In this document: positions 34,378 to 44,100 of the stretch, in pieces
Numbering within the stretch: position 1 is the stretch's first letter
How the letters are laid out: every line of letters starts with the position of its first letter
Notes under the pieces: model-generated
The model's database searches: none
The model's input: only the letters and a program-made list of their open reading frames with translations
Told to the model about the DNA's origin: nothing
Assembly (NCBI RefSeq): GCF_002159455.1
Contig: NZ_NFIQ01000021.1
Span: forward strand, 1-56,399
Source of the DNA: Flavonifractor sp. An306
Lineage (GTDB): Bacteria; Bacillota; Clostridia; Oscillospirales; Oscillospiraceae
Direction: 5' to 3'
DNA: 56,399 bases
Made by a program: the position numbers and the translations under genes

Positions 34378-35895
34378 GTGCTGTGCGAGGTGCGCTCTCT
34401 GGGATTGTCCGGGGTGTCGGGCTACGAGGTGCGGGCGGAGTGCGATCTGTCCGCCGGCCTGCCCGCCTTTGAGATTGTGGGCCTGCCAGACGCGGCGGTG
34501 AAGGAGGCCCGGGACCGGGTGCGCTCTGCCGTCAAAAACTGCGGCTTCACCTTTCCGGTGTCCCGCATTACGGTAAATCTGGCCCCCGCCGACCGGAAAA
34601 AGGGGGGCACCATGTACGATCTGCCCATCCTGGTGGGGGTGCTGGCCGCCGGGGGCCAGCTCAAGCCGCCGGAGCCGGGCAGCGCCTTTGTGGGGGAGCT
34701 GTCCCTGTCGGGCAGGCTGCGGCCGGTGCCCGGCATGCTGCCCATGGCCCTGGCCGCCAAAGCGGCGGGGATCACCACCTTATATGTGCCCGCCCCCTCC
34801 GCCGCCGAGGCCACCCTGGCCGGGGGACTGACGGTGTACCCGGTGGAGGACGTGGGCCAGCTGGCCGCCCACCTGCGGGGGGAGGCCCCCCTCTCCCCCG
34901 CCCAGGTCTGGATCCCCGGGGCGGAGGAGCTGAACTCCCCCGACTTTGCCGACGTGAAGGGCCAGGACAACGCCAAGCGGGCCTTGGAGATCGCCGCCGC
35001 CGGCGGGCACAATCTGGCCATGGTGGGCCCGCCGGGGTCGGGCAAGTCCATGCTGGCCCGGCGGCTGCCGTCCATCCTCCCCGACCTCTCCCGGCGGGAG
35101 GCCATGGAGGCCACCGCCGTCCACTCGGTGCTGGGCCTCACCGACGCCCAGCATCCCCTGCTGCTCAAGCGGCCCTTCCGCGCCCCCCATCACTCCATCT
35201 CGGCCACCGGCATGGCCGGCGGCGGCTCCCCCATCCCCCGGCCGGGGGAGATCTCCCTGGCCCACAACGGGGTGCTCTTTCTGGACGAGCTGCCCGAGTT
35301 CCACAAGGACGTGCTGGAGACCCTGCGCCAGCCCCTGGAGGAGGGCCAGGTGGTGATCAGCCGGGCGGCGGGCAGCGAGAAATTCCCCGCCCGGTTCATG
35401 CTGGTGTGCGCCATGAACCCCTGCAAGTGCGGCTGGTACGGCTACGGCAGCCGGTGCCGCTGCACCCACCAGGCGGTGGAAAAGTACCTGGGCAAGCTGT
35501 CGGGGCCCCTGCTGGACCGCATCGACCTGTATGTGGAGGTGCCGCCCCTGGAATTTGAGGAGCTCTCCCGCCGGAGCCAGGGGGAGTCCTCCGCCGCCAT
35601 CAAGGCCAGGGTGGATGCCGCCCGGGCCATCCAGGCCGCCCGCTTCGGCGCCGACGGCCCGGCGTGCAACGCCCAGATGGGCCCCAGGGAGCTGGCGGAA
35701 TTCTGCGCCCTGGACGGAGCGGGCTCGGCCCTCGTCCAGGGGGCCTTTGACCGGCTGGGCCTCACCGCCCGCAGCTACGACCGGATCCTGCGGGTGGCCC
35801 GCACCATCGCCGACCTGGACGGGGCGGCGGGCATCGGGGTGGACCACCTGGCCGAGGCCATCCAGTACCGGGAGAGCGCCCACCTGCGGCGCTGA
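34378..35895 (+). CDS. comM: YifB/ComM-type Mg-chelatase-like AAA+ ATPase
   Basis: 505 residues from GTG 34378. An N-terminal ribosomal-S5/Lon-like domain (VRSLGLSGVSGYEV, GLPDAAVKEARDRVRSA) is followed by the AAA+ core with Walker A GPPGSGKSM, the Walker B region LFLDELPEF, and a C-terminal Mg-chelatase segment with CNPCKCG-type cysteines (NPCKCGWYGYG, CRCTHQ). ComM is a hexameric helicase that drives branch migration of incoming DNA in natural transformation; YifB homologues are widespread even in bacteria not known to be competent. It starts a run with thiI and cinA; cinA is itself competence-associated. Confidence 0.93.
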   Translation: MLCEVRSLGLSGVSGYEVRAECDLSAGLPAFEIVGLPDAAVKEARDRVRSAVKNCGFTFPVSRITVNLAPADRKKGGTMYDLPILVGVLAAGGQLKPPEPGSAFVGELSLSGRLRPVPGMLPMALAAKAAGITTLYVPAPSAAEATLAGGLTVYPVEDVGQLAAHLRGEAPLSPAQVWIPGAEELNSPDFADVKGQDNAKRALEIAAAGGHNLAMVGPPGSGKSMLARRLPSILPDLSRREAMEATAVHSVLGLTDAQHPLLLKRPFRAPHHSISATGMAGGGSPIPRPGEISLAHNGVLFLDELPEFHKDVLETLRQPLEEGQVVISRAAGSEKFPARFMLVCAMNPCKCGWYGYGSRCRCTHQAVEKYLGKLSGPLLDRIDLYVEVPPLEFEELSRRSQGESSAAIKARVDAARAIQAARFGADGPACNAQMGPRELAEFCALDGAGSALVQGAFDRLGLTARSYDRILRVARTIADLDGAAGIGVDHLAEAIQYRESAHLRR

Positions 35896-35945
35896 GCCGG
35901 CGTATAATGAAATATCTATCAAAACATAGATAAGGAGAACGAACA

Positions 35946-37112
35946 TTGAACGAGATTATTTTGCTGAAGCTGGGGGAACTGGTGCTGAAGGGCCTGAACC
36001 GGCGGACCTTTGAGGACCGGCTGATCGCCAACGCCAAGCGCCGCCTGCGGCCCCACGGGGACTTCAAGGTGTACTCCAAGCAGTCCACCATGTACGTGGA
36101 GCCCAAGAACGACCAGTGTGATATGGACGGGGCCTGGGAGGCCATGACCAAGCTGTTCGGCGTGGTGGGGCTCAGCCGGGCCCGCTCCTGCGAGAAGGAC
36201 GCCGACGCCATGCTCCGTACCGCCATTGAGTACCTGGGGGACAAGCTGGCCGCCGCCCGTACCTTTAAGGTGGAGTCCAAGCGGGCGGACAAGAGCTTTC
36301 CCATGACCTCCATCCAGCTGTCCCAGTACGTGGGGGGCGAGCTGGACGAGAAGTACCCCAACCTGAAGGTGGACGTCCACCACCCGGAGCTGACGGTGTA
36401 TCTGGAGGTGCGGGATTACGCCGCCTACGTCCACGCCGATCCGGAGCCGGGAGCCGGCGGCCTGCCGGTGGGGGTGGGAGGCCGTGCGGTGAGTCTGCTC
36501 TCCGGCGGCATCGACTCCCCGGTGGCCTCCTGGATGATCGCCAAGCGGGGCATTGCCCTGGAAATGGTCCACTTCTTCTCCTACCCCTACACCTCCGAGG
36601 AGGCCAAGCAGAAGGTGCTGGATCTGGCCAAGCTGCTCACCCCCTGGTGCGGGCGGCTCACCGTCCATGTGGTGCCCTTCACCACCATCCAGGAGGAGTT
36701 GAGGCGCAAGTGCCCCGAGGAGCTGTTTACCGTCCTCATGCGCCGCTTCATGATGCGCATTGCCGAGGCGGTGGCCGCCCGGTGTGGCGCCGGAGCCATC
36801 GTCACCGGCGAGAGCCTGGGCCAGGTGGCCAGCCAGACCATGGAGGCCATGCGGGCCACCACCGCCGTCTGCTCCCTGCCGATCCTGCGCCCCGTGGTGG
36901 GCATGGACAAGGAGGAGATCGTCCGCATTGCCCGCAAGATCAACACCTTTGAGACCTCCATCCTCCCCTACGAGGACTGCTGCACCGTGTTCACCCCCCG
37001 CCACCCCCGGCTGCGCCCGGTGCTGGGGGAGCTGGAGGCCGCCGAGGCCGCCCTGGACGTGGAGGGCCTGGTAAAGGCCGCCGTGGACGGCATCGAGCGG
37101 GTGCAGGTGTAA
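35946..37112 (+). CDS. thiI: tRNA 4-thiouridine synthetase ThiI
   Basis: 388 residues from TTG after AAGGAG. The NFLD/THUMP region (about 1-165) leads to a PP-loop ATPase with LLSGGIDSPVASW near 182. The C-terminal rhodanese domain of the E. coli protein is absent, as usual in Firmicutes, so sulfur is delivered from a partner desulfurase. It makes s4U8 in tRNA and can supply sulfur for thiazole synthesis. It follows comM by about 50 bases, with a TATAAT at 35903-35908 that could be an internal promoter, and precedes cinA by 37 bases. Confidence 0.96.
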   Translation: MNEIILLKLGELVLKGLNRRTFEDRLIANAKRRLRPHGDFKVYSKQSTMYVEPKNDQCDMDGAWEAMTKLFGVVGLSRARSCEKDADAMLRTAIEYLGDKLAAARTFKVESKRADKSFPMTSIQLSQYVGGELDEKYPNLKVDVHHPELTVYLEVRDYAAYVHADPEPGAGGLPVGVGGRAVSLLSGGIDSPVASWMIAKRGIALEMVHFFSYPYTSEEAKQKVLDLAKLLTPWCGRLTVHVVPFTTIQEELRRKCPEELFTVLMRRFMMRIAEAVAARCGAGAIVTGESLGQVASQTMEAMRATTAVCSLPILRPVVGMDKEEIVRIARKINTFETSILPYEDCCTVFTPRHPRLRPVLGELEAAEAALDVEGLVKAAVDGIERVQV

Positions 37113-37149
37113 CCCCGATTCCCCAATCCAACAAAGGAAGTGCATTCCC

Positions 37150-38406
37150 ATGTCTCATACCGCCGAGCTCATCGCCGTGGGCACCGAGCTTCTGCTGGGC
37201 AACATCGCCAACACCGACGCCCAGATGCTCTCTCAGGGCCTGTCCGCCCTGGGCATCAACGTCTACTACCACACCGTGGTGGGGGACAATCCGGAGCGGC
37301 TGAGGGCCGCCGTGGAGACCGCCAAAACCCGGGCGGATATCATCCTCACCACTGGCGGCCTGGGCCCCACCTGCGACGATCTGACCAAAAACGTGCTGGC
37401 GGCGTGCTTTGGCAAAAAGCTGGTGTTTCATGAGCCCTCCGCCCAACGGATTGAGGCCTATTTCCGCAACCTCCACCCCGACCGGCCCATGACCGAGAAC
37501 AACTACCAGCAGGCCATGCTGCCCGAGGGCTGCACTGTGCTGGAGAATGATTGGGGCACCGCCCCCGGCGTGGCCTTTGAGGCCGACGGCGTGCGGGTGA
37601 TCATGCTGCCCGGCCCGCCCCGGGAGTGCAAGGCCATGTTTACCCACCGGGTAGTGCCCTACCTGAAGGAGCTGTCCGACGGGGTGATCGCCTCCCGCAC
37701 CCTGAAGCTGATCGGCATCGGGGAGTCGGCCATGGAGGCCCAGCTGCGGGATAAAATGAACGCCATGACCAACCCCACCCTGGCCCCCTACGCCAAGGAG
37801 GGGGAGTGCGAGCTGCGTATCACCGCCAAGGCGGACACCGAGGGGGCGGCCCACGCCCTCATCGACCCGGTGGAGGCCGAGCTGAAGGCCCACTTCGGGC
37901 CCCTGGTGTACGGGGTGGACGTGCCCAACCTGGAGCGGGTGGTACTGGACGGCCTGAAGGAGAAGGGTCTCACCCTGGGCACCGCCGAGAGCTGCACCGG
38001 CGGGCTGGTGGCCAAGCGGTTTACCGACCTGCCCGGAGCCTCCGCCGCCTTCCGAGGGGGCGTGGTGAGCTACGCCACTGAGGTGAAGCACACTGTCCTG
38101 GGGGTGGACCAGGCCCTGCTGGACCAGTACGGCGCAGTGAGCGAGCCGGTGGCCCGGGCCATGGCGGAGGGCGCCCGGCGGGTGCTGTGCTGCGACCTGG
38201 CCATCTCCACCACTGGCGTGGCGGGCCCCGACCCTGACGAGCGGGGCAACCCGGTGGGGCTGGTGTTCATCGCCCTGGCCACCCCAGAGGGCACCTGGGT
38301 GCGGCAGGTCCACCTGTCCATGGGCCGCCAGCGCATCCGCCACATCGCCGCCAGCCACGGCTTTGATCTGGCGCGGCGGTATCTGAACGGTCTGGAGTTG
38401 AAATAA
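37150..38406 (+). CDS. cinA: CinA family protein (pyrophosphatase/NMN deamidase)
   Basis: 418 residues, full two-domain form. The N-terminal MoCF/COG1058 domain (about 1-170) has ELIAVGTELLLGNIANTDAQ and LTTGGLGPTCDDLT. The C-terminal amidase domain (about 255-415) opens with GLTLGTAESCTGGLVAKRFT and continues with GVVSYATEVKH and TGVAGPD. CinA recycles pyridine nucleotides: ADP-ribose pyrophosphatase plus nicotinamide-mononucleotide deamidase. It is the last gene before a strong terminator in the comM-thiI-cinA group. Confidence 0.96.
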   Translation: MSHTAELIAVGTELLLGNIANTDAQMLSQGLSALGINVYYHTVVGDNPERLRAAVETAKTRADIILTTGGLGPTCDDLTKNVLAACFGKKLVFHEPSAQRIEAYFRNLHPDRPMTENNYQQAMLPEGCTVLENDWGTAPGVAFEADGVRVIMLPGPPRECKAMFTHRVVPYLKELSDGVIASRTLKLIGIGESAMEAQLRDKMNAMTNPTLAPYAKEGECELRITAKADTEGAAHALIDPVEAELKAHFGPLVYGVDVPNLERVVLDGLKEKGLTLGTAESCTGGLVAKRFTDLPGASAAFRGGVVSYATEVKHTVLGVDQALLDQYGAVSEPVARAMAEGARRVLCCDLAISTTGVAGPDPDERGNPVGLVFIALATPEGTWVRQVHLSMGRQRIRHIAASHGFDLARRYLNGLELK

Positions 38407-38413
38407 CGAAACG

Positions 38414-38449
38414 GGGCCTGATGCAGGTGAACTGTATCAGGCCCTTTTT
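38414..38449 (+). terminator. Terminator after cinA
   Basis: GGGCCTGAT ... ATCAGGCCC with an inner CAG/CTG pair, followed by TTTTTA. Confidence 0.88.
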
Positions 38450-38470
38450 ATGTATTTCGGGCTGTAAGCG

Positions 38471-38503
38471 TTAATTTTCTCTCAAATATGCCGATGGTAT
38501 AAA
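38471..38503 (+). promoter_or_regulatory. SigD-like (flagellar-type) promoter of the orphan gene, overlapping a possible SigA site
   Basis: TTAA (38471-38474), 15 bases, GCCGATGG (38490-38497), close to the Bacillus SigD consensus TAAA-N15-GCCGATAT. A housekeeping reading also exists: TTTTCT (38475-38480), 17 bases, TATAAA (38498-38503), with a poor -35. Confidence 0.5.
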
Positions 38504-38551
38504 CAGAGAGAATCTTCCATTTCCAAGGATCAATGAGAAGGGGTGAACACG

Positions 38552-39451
38552 GTGTTTGTGTCCAATCTGACTCCGTTTGCCCAGGGAGCTTGGGGCGGTA
38601 ACCCGTCCATACAGGTAAACGGTTCGCAGAGTGAAGTGTTAAGAAAGAACTGGCCGGCCCAGGATGTGCTTGGCCGGGTGGCGGAGAATTTCCAGGAGGC
38701 TCAAAATCAGACCACCCTCCGGGACCGTGTGGAGCTGCGGCTTTCCTCGGTTCTGGAGACGCAGAACTCCGTTCTGGAAAATCTGCCCACCGGGGTTCTG
38801 GAAGTGTATGCGTCGTTCATGCAGATTATGAAGGTCCAGGCCGACAGCGCCTGGCAGGCGGTGACCGAGTACCAGGATCAGCTCTCCGCCTTTGACCAGA
38901 CCATACAGGAATATCAGGATATGCTGGACGGCAAGACGGCTCTGCCGGAGCAGATGAGCCTGGAGCAGGTACAGGCCATGCTGGACCTGGTCAAAGAGAC
39001 CAGGGATACCTTTTTGCGGAAGGGCGCAGCCGAAGTCAACGGGTATTTGTCCATTGCTCAGGATCTGGCGGACTATGACCTGACCAATAAAGCGGTCTCG
39101 GCGGCGTTGGGCCAATCCAACCCCCTTTCTGGAAAGGGCACGGATTTTTGGCGCATTGACCCCAACGCCCAGGATATCTATGGCGAGATTGACCGGGTGC
39201 TGGGGGCGGTGGAGGAGCTGTCGCAGACCTACGGGGACAGCTACTCCGCGCTGAACAGCGAGCTCAAGCGCCGTGACGACAGCAGCTACTTTTACAAATA
39301 TGACCGCCCCTCCCAAAACACCCAGGCCGGCGACCGGCCCAAGGAATATGTGCTCAAGGAGCTTCTGGAGCGTACCTGGTGGGAATTCCGCGACAAGAGC
39401 CGGGATATTTCCAATCAGCTCTACAGACAGAACGGACAGCTCACGCTGTAA
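38552..39451 (+). CDS. Orphan protein of unknown function, helical
   Basis: 299 residues from GTG 38552, which is eight bases after GAGAAGGGG; a GTG nine bases earlier lies inside that site. I do not recognise the family. It has no signal peptide or membrane helix. The N-terminal 30 residues are polar and Asn/Gly-rich (FVSNLTPFAQGAWGGNPSIQ), after which long amphipathic helices dominate (residues about 35-185, Gln/Glu-rich, with ENLPTGVLEVYASFMQIM). The C-terminus has a WWEFRDKSRDISNQLY segment. Base composition is less GC-rich than its neighbours. It stands alone between terminators, behind a SigD-like promoter, which hints at a link to motility, chemotaxis or surface secretion. Function is open. 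Confidence 0.75.
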   Translation: MFVSNLTPFAQGAWGGNPSIQVNGSQSEVLRKNWPAQDVLGRVAENFQEAQNQTTLRDRVELRLSSVLETQNSVLENLPTGVLEVYASFMQIMKVQADSAWQAVTEYQDQLSAFDQTIQEYQDMLDGKTALPEQMSLEQVQAMLDLVKETRDTFLRKGAAEVNGYLSIAQDLADYDLTNKAVSAALGQSNPLSGKGTDFWRIDPNAQDIYGEIDRVLGAVEELSQTYGDSYSALNSELKRRDDSSYFYKYDRPSQNTQAGDRPKEYVLKELLERTWWEFRDKSRDISNQLYRQNGQLTL

Positions 39452-39459
39452 GAAAGCAG

Positions 39460-39499
39460 ATGGGGCCCATTGCCTGAACGGCAATGGGCCCCATTTTTC
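39460..39499. terminator. Bidirectional terminator between the orphan gene and mnmA
   Basis: Perfect 15-base stem ATGGGGCCCATTGCC/GGCAATGGGCCCCAT, TGAAC loop, T-rich tail. Confidence 0.92.
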
Positions 39500-39506
39500 T
39501 GTTTTG

Positions 39507-40511
39507 CTACAGGATCCAGGCCGACCCCACTACGGCGTCCCCCTGGTAGAATACCGCCAGCTGCCCCGGTGTGGGGGCCCGGGCGGGGGTTTTCATGTCC
39601 AGCCGGATCCCCTCCCCATCGGAGGACAAAACGGCCTCCTGCTCCGTCCGGGAGTGGCGCAGCCGCACCGTCACCTCCATGGGCCCGGTCAGGCCGTCAA
39701 TGGCGAGCCAGTTGGGCTGGGCGCCATACACCACCTCCCGGCCCAGGTCGGACCCGTCGGAGAGCACCACCTCATTTGTCTCCGGCCGGATGGCCGACAC
39801 ATAGTACCGGTGGGGCCCAGATACCCCCAGTCCTCTCCCCTGACCCAGGGTGTAATGGTGAATCCCTTTATGCTGCCCCAGCACCTTTCCACAGTTATCC
39901 ACATAGTTTCCCACAGGTGTGGAAAACCCATGCTCCTCCAGCCAGGCGGCGTAATCCCCGCTGGGAATGAAGCAGATTTCCATGGAGTCGGGCTTGTTGG
40001 CCACCGGGATGCCGAACTCCCGGGCCAGCTGCCGCACCTCCCGCTTTTCGTACATTCCCAGGGGAAAGATTACTTTTTGCAATTGGGCCCTGGTGAGCCG
40101 GGCCAGCATATAGGACTGGTCGTTGGCGGGCCTTCCCTTTTTCAGCACGCCGTTGTCCACATTGGCGTAGTGGCCGGTGGAAACATAATTGGCCCCCATC
40201 TCCTCCGCCAGACGAAACAGGGCGGGGAACTTCACCGCCGGGTTGCACATGGCGCAGGGCAGCGGCGTGCGGCCCGCCAGATACCCGGCGGCAAAGGGGG
40301 CGCAGACCTCCCGCTCCAGCTCCTGCCGGATGTCGGCGATTTTCAGGGGGATGCCCAGCCGGTCCGCCACGGCGGCGGCGTCCTCCCTGCCGGAGCCCCC
40401 CAGGCCGATGTCCAGATAGAGGCCGGTGACGGCAAAGCCCTGCCGCTGCAAAAGGGTGGCCGCCACGGCGGAGTCCACCCCGCCGGACAGGCCCAAAACA
40501 ATGGGTTCCAT
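39507..40511 (-). CDS. mnmA: tRNA-specific 2-thiouridylase MnmA
   Basis: 334 residues, slightly shorter than the usual 350-380. PP-loop GLSGGVDSAVAA at 7-18. The catalytic cysteines are Cys89 (CAMCNPAVKF) and Cys180 (MEICFIPSGDY), matching the pair that forms the persulfide and disulfide in E. coli MnmA; Cys86 is extra. It places sulfur on C2 of wobble uridine in Lys, Glu and Gln tRNAs. It is the last gene of a reverse operon behind mnmG, which modifies C5 of the same base, nine bases apart. This gives one unit for both halves of the wobble modification. Confidence 0.95.
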   Translation of the reverse strand: MEPIVLGLSGGVDSAVAATLLQRQGFAVTGLYLDIGLGGSGREDAAAVADRLGIPLKIADIRQELEREVCAPFAAGYLAGRTPLPCAMCNPAVKFPALFRLAEEMGANYVSTGHYANVDNGVLKKGRPANDQSYMLARLTRAQLQKVIFPLGMYEKREVRQLAREFGIPVANKPDSMEICFIPSGDYAAWLEEHGFSTPVGNYVDNCGKVLGQHKGIHHYTLGQGRGLGVSGPHRYYVSAIRPETNEVVLSDGSDLGREVVYGAQPNWLAIDGLTGPMEVTVRLRHSRTEQEAVLSSDGEGIRLDMKTPARAPTPGQLAVFYQGDAVVGSAWIL

Positions 40512-40520
40512 ATCTGCTCC

Positions 40521-42326
40521 TTACTTCTCCAAAAATACCAGCAGCACGGCGATATCCGCCGGGCTGACCCCGGAAATGCGGCTGGCCTGTCCCAGGTTCA
40601 GCGGCCGGATCTGATCCAGCTTCTGCCGGGCCTCCAGCCGCAGGCCCTCCATGTGGAGGTAGTCCAGGTCGGGGGGCAGGGGCCTGTCCTCCATCTTCCG
40701 CTGCTCCGCCACCTGGCGCAGCTGCCGGTCGATGTACCCCTGGTATTTCACCGCGATTTCCACCGCCTGGGTGATCTCTGTGGATAACTCCGGCCGCCCC
40801 GGGTCCACGCCGGCCAGGCTGTCGTAGCTGTTTTCCGGACGGCGCAGCAGATCGCACAGCCGCCCGTCTCTGGTGCCGGTGTGCTCCAGGCGCTTGATTT
40901 CCCGGTCCACGGCGGCATACTTGGCCTCCACCTCCGCCAGCCGCTGGTCGCTCACCAGCCCGATGGCGTGGCCGATGGGGCACAGCCGCCGGTCGGCGTT
41001 GTCCTGCCGGTGGAGCAGCCGGTACTCGGTGCGGGAGGTCATCATCCGGTAGGGCTCGTCGGTGCCCTTGCTCACCAGGTCGTCGATGAGTACCCCGATA
41101 TACCCCTGATCCCGGCGCAGGATCAGCGGCTCCCGGCCCAGAATCTTCAGCGCGGCGTTTACCCCCGCCACAAAGCCCTGGACGGCGGCCTCCTCATACC
41201 CGGAGGAGCCGTTGAACTGCCCGGCCCCGTACAGGCCGGGCACTTTTTTGTGCTCCAGGGTGGGCAGAAGCTGGGTGGGGTCCACGCAGTCGTACTCGAT
41301 GGCGTAGGCCGGGCGGGTCATCTCGGCCTCCTCCAGGCCGGGGATGGTGCGGAGCATGGCCACCTGCACGTCCTCCGGCAGAGAGGAGGAAAAGCCCTGG
41401 ATGTACAGCTCCTCGGTGTTGAGCCCCATGGGCTCCACAAAGAGCTGGTGCCGGTCCTTGTCGGGGAAGCGGACCAGCTTGGTCTCAATGGAGGGGCAGT
41501 ACCGGGGGCCCACCCCCTCGATGGTGCCGTCGTACAGGGGGGAGCGGTCCAGGTTGGCCCGGATCACGGCGTGGGTCTGTTCATTGGTGTAGGTCAGCCA
41601 GCACACCGCCTGATTTTCCGGGGGGATTTTGGTCTCAAAGGAGAAGGGCAGCACCTTCTCGTCCCCCGGCTGGAGCTCCATTTGGGAGAAATCCACGCTG
41701 CGGGCGTTGACCCGGGGGGGCGTGCCCGTTTTGAACCGGCGGAGGGACAGCCCCAGCTTTTTCAGACAATCGGTGAGGGCGTTGGCGGCGGCCAGGCCGT
41801 CGGGCCCGGAGTCCCGGGCCACCTCCCCCACGATGGTGCGGCCCCCCAGGTAGGTGCCCGAGGCGATAATGGCGGCCTTCACCTGGTATACCGCCCCATA
41901 GACGGTGCGCACGGCGGATACATGTCCGTCCTCTGTCAGAATGTCGGTGACCTCCGCCTGCTTTACCCACAGGTTCTCCTGCTTTTCCAGGGTGTGCTTC
42001 ATCACCTCCTGGTACCGCCGCCGGTCGGCCTGGGCCCGGAGGGACCACACCGCCGGGCCCTTGCCCCGGTTCAGGAGCCGGTACTGGATGCAGGCCCGGT
42101 CGGCGGCCTTGGCCATCTCGCCCCCCAGGGCGTCCAGCTCCCGCACCAGATGGCCCTTGCCGGTGCCTCCGATGGCCGGGTTGCAGGGCATGTTGCCCAC
42201 CGCGTCCAGATTGACGGTAAAGCACAGGGTCCTGAGGCCCAGCCGGGCGGCGGCCAGGGCCGCCTCAATTCCAGCGTGGCCGGCGCCGATCACCGCCACG
42301 TCATAACGTCCCGCTTGATAGTCCAT
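40521..42326 (-). CDS. mnmG: tRNA uridine 5-carboxymethylaminomethyl modification enzyme MnmG (GidA)
   Basis: 601 residues. The N-terminal FAD-binding motif is [20 protein letters not shown], the conserved [19 protein letters not shown] loop lies at about 48-68, and the C-terminal helical domain contains the [20 protein letters not shown] and [10 protein letters not shown] motifs. With MnmE (not in this window) it installs the cmnm5 or nm5 group on wobble uridine 34 using FAD and methylene-tetrahydrofolate. It lies between a lipid kinase gene and mnmA with gaps of about nine bases, so the three genes are one transcript. Confidence 0.97.
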   Translation of the reverse strand: MDYQAGRYDVAVIGAGHAGIEAALAAARLGLRTLCFTVNLDAVGNMPCNPAIGGTGKGHLVRELDALGGEMAKAADRACIQYRLLNRGKGPAVWSLRAQADRRRYQEVMKHTLEKQENLWVKQAEVTDILTEDGHVSAVRTVYGAVYQVKAAIIASGTYLGGRTIVGEVARDSGPDGLAAANALTDCLKKLGLSLRRFKTGTPPRVNARSVDFSQMELQPGDEKVLPFSFETKIPPENQAVCWLTYTNEQTHAVIRANLDRSPLYDGTIEGVGPRYCPSIETKLVRFPDKDRHQLFVEPMGLNTEELYIQGFSSSLPEDVQVAMLRTIPGLEEAEMTRPAYAIEYDCVDPTQLLPTLEHKKVPGLYGAGQFNGSSGYEEAAVQGFVAGVNAALKILGREPLILRRDQGYIGVLIDDLVSKGTDEPYRMMTSRTEYRLLHRQDNADRRLCPIGHAIGLVSDQRLAEVEAKYAAVDREIKRLEHTGTRDGRLCDLLRRPENSYDSLAGVDPGRPELSTEITQAVEIAVKYQGYIDRQLRQVAEQRKMEDRPLPPDLDYLHMEGLRLEARQKLDQIRPLNLGQASRISGVSPADIAVLLVFLEK

Positions 42327-42334
42327 CTTCTCTC

Positions 42335-43228
42335 TTACGCTCCGTGTACAATGGTCACCGCCCGCTTGCGGTTGATAATCTCCGCCTGCCGGTGGGTGCC
42401 GCCGAACTCCCCGTCCAGGGTCCAGTCCAGAGGCTCCTGGCTGACGATGCGCAGCTTGCTGGTGCGGAAGCAGGTGACCAGCCCGCCCTCGTCGTCGGCC
42501 ATGTTGGCCAGGGCCTTGAAGATGCCCTGGAGCTGGAGGGGGTTCTGGGGCTGGCGCACCAGGGCCACCTCAAACAGCCCGTCGTCCAGGGCAACCGGCT
42601 GGGCGGGAGTGCCCTTGAAGCCCCCCACCGAAATGGTGTTGGACACCATGCCGTAGCAGAAGCCGTCGGACACCGTGCCTCCGTCGTACTCCACCGTCAT
42701 GGGGTGGGGCTGGATGGAGCCCAGCCGGGTGGCCCCCTCCATCACGTAGGCCAGGTGGCCCAGCAGATTCTTGGCCTGCTGGGGGGTGTTGTAGGCCACG
42801 TCGGTAAAGGCTCCGAAGGCGGCCACATAGAGAAAACTCTGGTCGTTGAAGGTGCCGATATCCACCGGCCGGGGCGCCCCCGCCGCCGCCACCGCGGCGG
42901 CCTCGTTCAGGGTGCCGGGCAGGCTCAGGTTTTTGGCGAAGTCGTTGGTGGTGCCCGCCGGGATGTACCCCACCTCCGGCCGCTCCCCCTCCGGCAGGGC
43001 CATCAGGCCGTTGACCACCTCGTGGAGGGTGCCGTCGCCGCCAGAGCATACGATGCGTTTGAACTCCCCCGCCCGCGCCCGGGCGGTGTCAGTGGCGTCT
43101 CCGGGGCCCCGGGTGGGGTGAACCGTCACGTCCCAGTGTTCGGTCAGCGCGTCCAGGATCGGGGCCAGCTTGCCCCGCAGCATCCCCTTTCCCGCGTGGA
43201 GATTGTAGAGAAACAGAAGTTTGTCCAT
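42335..43228 (-). CDS. Diacylglycerol/lipid kinase family protein (YegS/DagK type)
   Basis: 297 residues. The nucleotide-binding signature [18 protein letters not shown] sits near 62-79, [12 protein letters not shown] near 93, and the C-terminal beta-sandwich includes [14 protein letters not shown]. DagK-like enzymes phosphorylate diacylglycerol released during wall-teichoic or lipoteichoic acid synthesis; close relatives phosphorylate other lipids. It leads the reverse operon with mnmG and mnmA. Whether it is true DagK (usually a little longer) or a YegS-type enzyme cannot be decided here. Confidence 0.92.
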   Translation of the reverse strand: MDKLLFLYNLHAGKGMLRGKLAPILDALTEHWDVTVHPTRGPGDATDTARARAGEFKRIVCSGGDGTLHEVVNGLMALPEGERPEVGYIPAGTTNDFAKNLSLPGTLNEAAAVAAAGAPRPVDIGTFNDQSFLYVAAFGAFTDVAYNTPQQAKNLLGHLAYVMEGATRLGSIQPHPMTVEYDGGTVSDGFCYGMVSNTISVGGFKGTPAQPVALDDGLFEVALVRQPQNPLQLQGIFKALANMADDEGGLVTCFRTSKLRIVSQEPLDWTLDGEFGGTHRQAEIINRKRAVTIVHGA

Positions 43229-43258
43229 AGGTTCGCTCCTCAGAATGGTTTATTGAGT

Positions 43259-43286
43259 ATTATACAGATTTTTCTGGAAAATACAA
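43259..43286 (-). promoter_or_regulatory. Promoter of the lipid kinase-mnmG-mnmA operon
   Basis: Minus strand: TTGTAT (43281-43286), 16-base gap, TATAAT (43259-43264), 30 bases before the start codon. Confidence 0.78.
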
Positions 43287-43324
43287 TGCGCACTGTGTAG
43301 GGGGACAAAATTGTGCCGCCGGTA

Positions 43325-43353
43325 TTGCTTTTCCCAGCTAAAGTGTGTAAAAT
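43325..43353 (+). promoter_or_regulatory. Promoter of azlCD
   Basis: TTGCTT (43325-43330), 17-base gap, TAAAAT (43348-43353), 30 bases before azlC. No T-box or other leucine-responsive leader is evident in the short leader. Confidence 0.72.
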
Positions 43354-43383
43354 GGAACACCGACCAAACAGAGAAAGAAGTGG

Positions 43384-44100
43384 ATGAACATGGACCGCAA
43401 AGCGCTTGCCGCCGCCTTTCCGGTGACGGTGCCGGTGCTCATGGGCTATCTGGCCATCGGCATGGCCTTCGGCTTCATGCTCCAGGACATCGGATATAAT
43501 TTTATCTGGGCCTTTTTCATGAGCCTCACCATCTACGCCGGGTCGGGGCAGTACCTGGGGGTGAGCCTGCTGGCGGCCGCCGCCTCTTTGGGTACCGTGG
43601 CTCTCATGACCCTGCTCATCAACTTCCGCCATCTGGTGTACGGGCTGTCCATGCTGGAGAAGTTCCGGGGCATGGGCTGGCGGAAGTTCTATATGATCTT
43701 TTCCCTTACCGACGAGACCTATGCCCTGCTGTCCTCCGCCCAGGCCCCGGTGGGGGTGAATCCCAAGAACTTCTATTTCGCCATCGCCCTGCTGGACCAG
43801 AGCTACTGGATTCTGGGCTCGGTGATCGGCGCGGTGGCGGGGGCGGTGCTCCCCATCAGCACCGAGGGCATCGACTTCGCCATGACCGCCCTGTTCGTGG
43901 TCATCGCCGTGGACCAGTGGAAGGCCTACGCCAGGCACCTGCCCGCCCTGCTGGGCGGCATCGTCACCATTGTATGCCTGATGATCCTGGGGCAGGTCTT
44001 CGGCCAGCAGCAGATGCTGATCGTCTCCCTGGCCGTCATCGTGGTGGTGCTGCTGGTGCTGCGGGACCGGCTGGAGGAAAAGGAGGAGAAATCATGCTGA
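43384..44100 (+). CDS. azlC: AzlC family branched-chain amino-acid exporter, large subunit
   Basis: 238 residues with seven or eight hydrophobic helices. It carries the AzlC hallmarks [33 protein letters not shown] and [15 protein letters not shown]. With AzlD it exports branched-chain amino acids and analogues such as azaleucine. ATG 43384 is used; an ATG two codons later is also possible. Unlike Bacillus azlBCD there is no AzlB (Lrp-type) regulator in front. The stop overlaps the azlD start. Confidence 0.93.
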   Translation: MNMDRKALAAAFPVTVPVLMGYLAIGMAFGFMLQDIGYNFIWAFFMSLTIYAGSGQYLGVSLLAAAASLGTVALMTLLINFRHLVYGLSMLEKFRGMGWRKFYMIFSLTDETYALLSSAQAPVGVNPKNFYFAIALLDQSYWILGSVIGAVAGAVLPISTEGIDFAMTALFVVIAVDQWKAYARHLPALLGGIVTIVCLMILGQVFGQQQMLIVSLAVIVVVLLVLRDRLEEKEEKSC

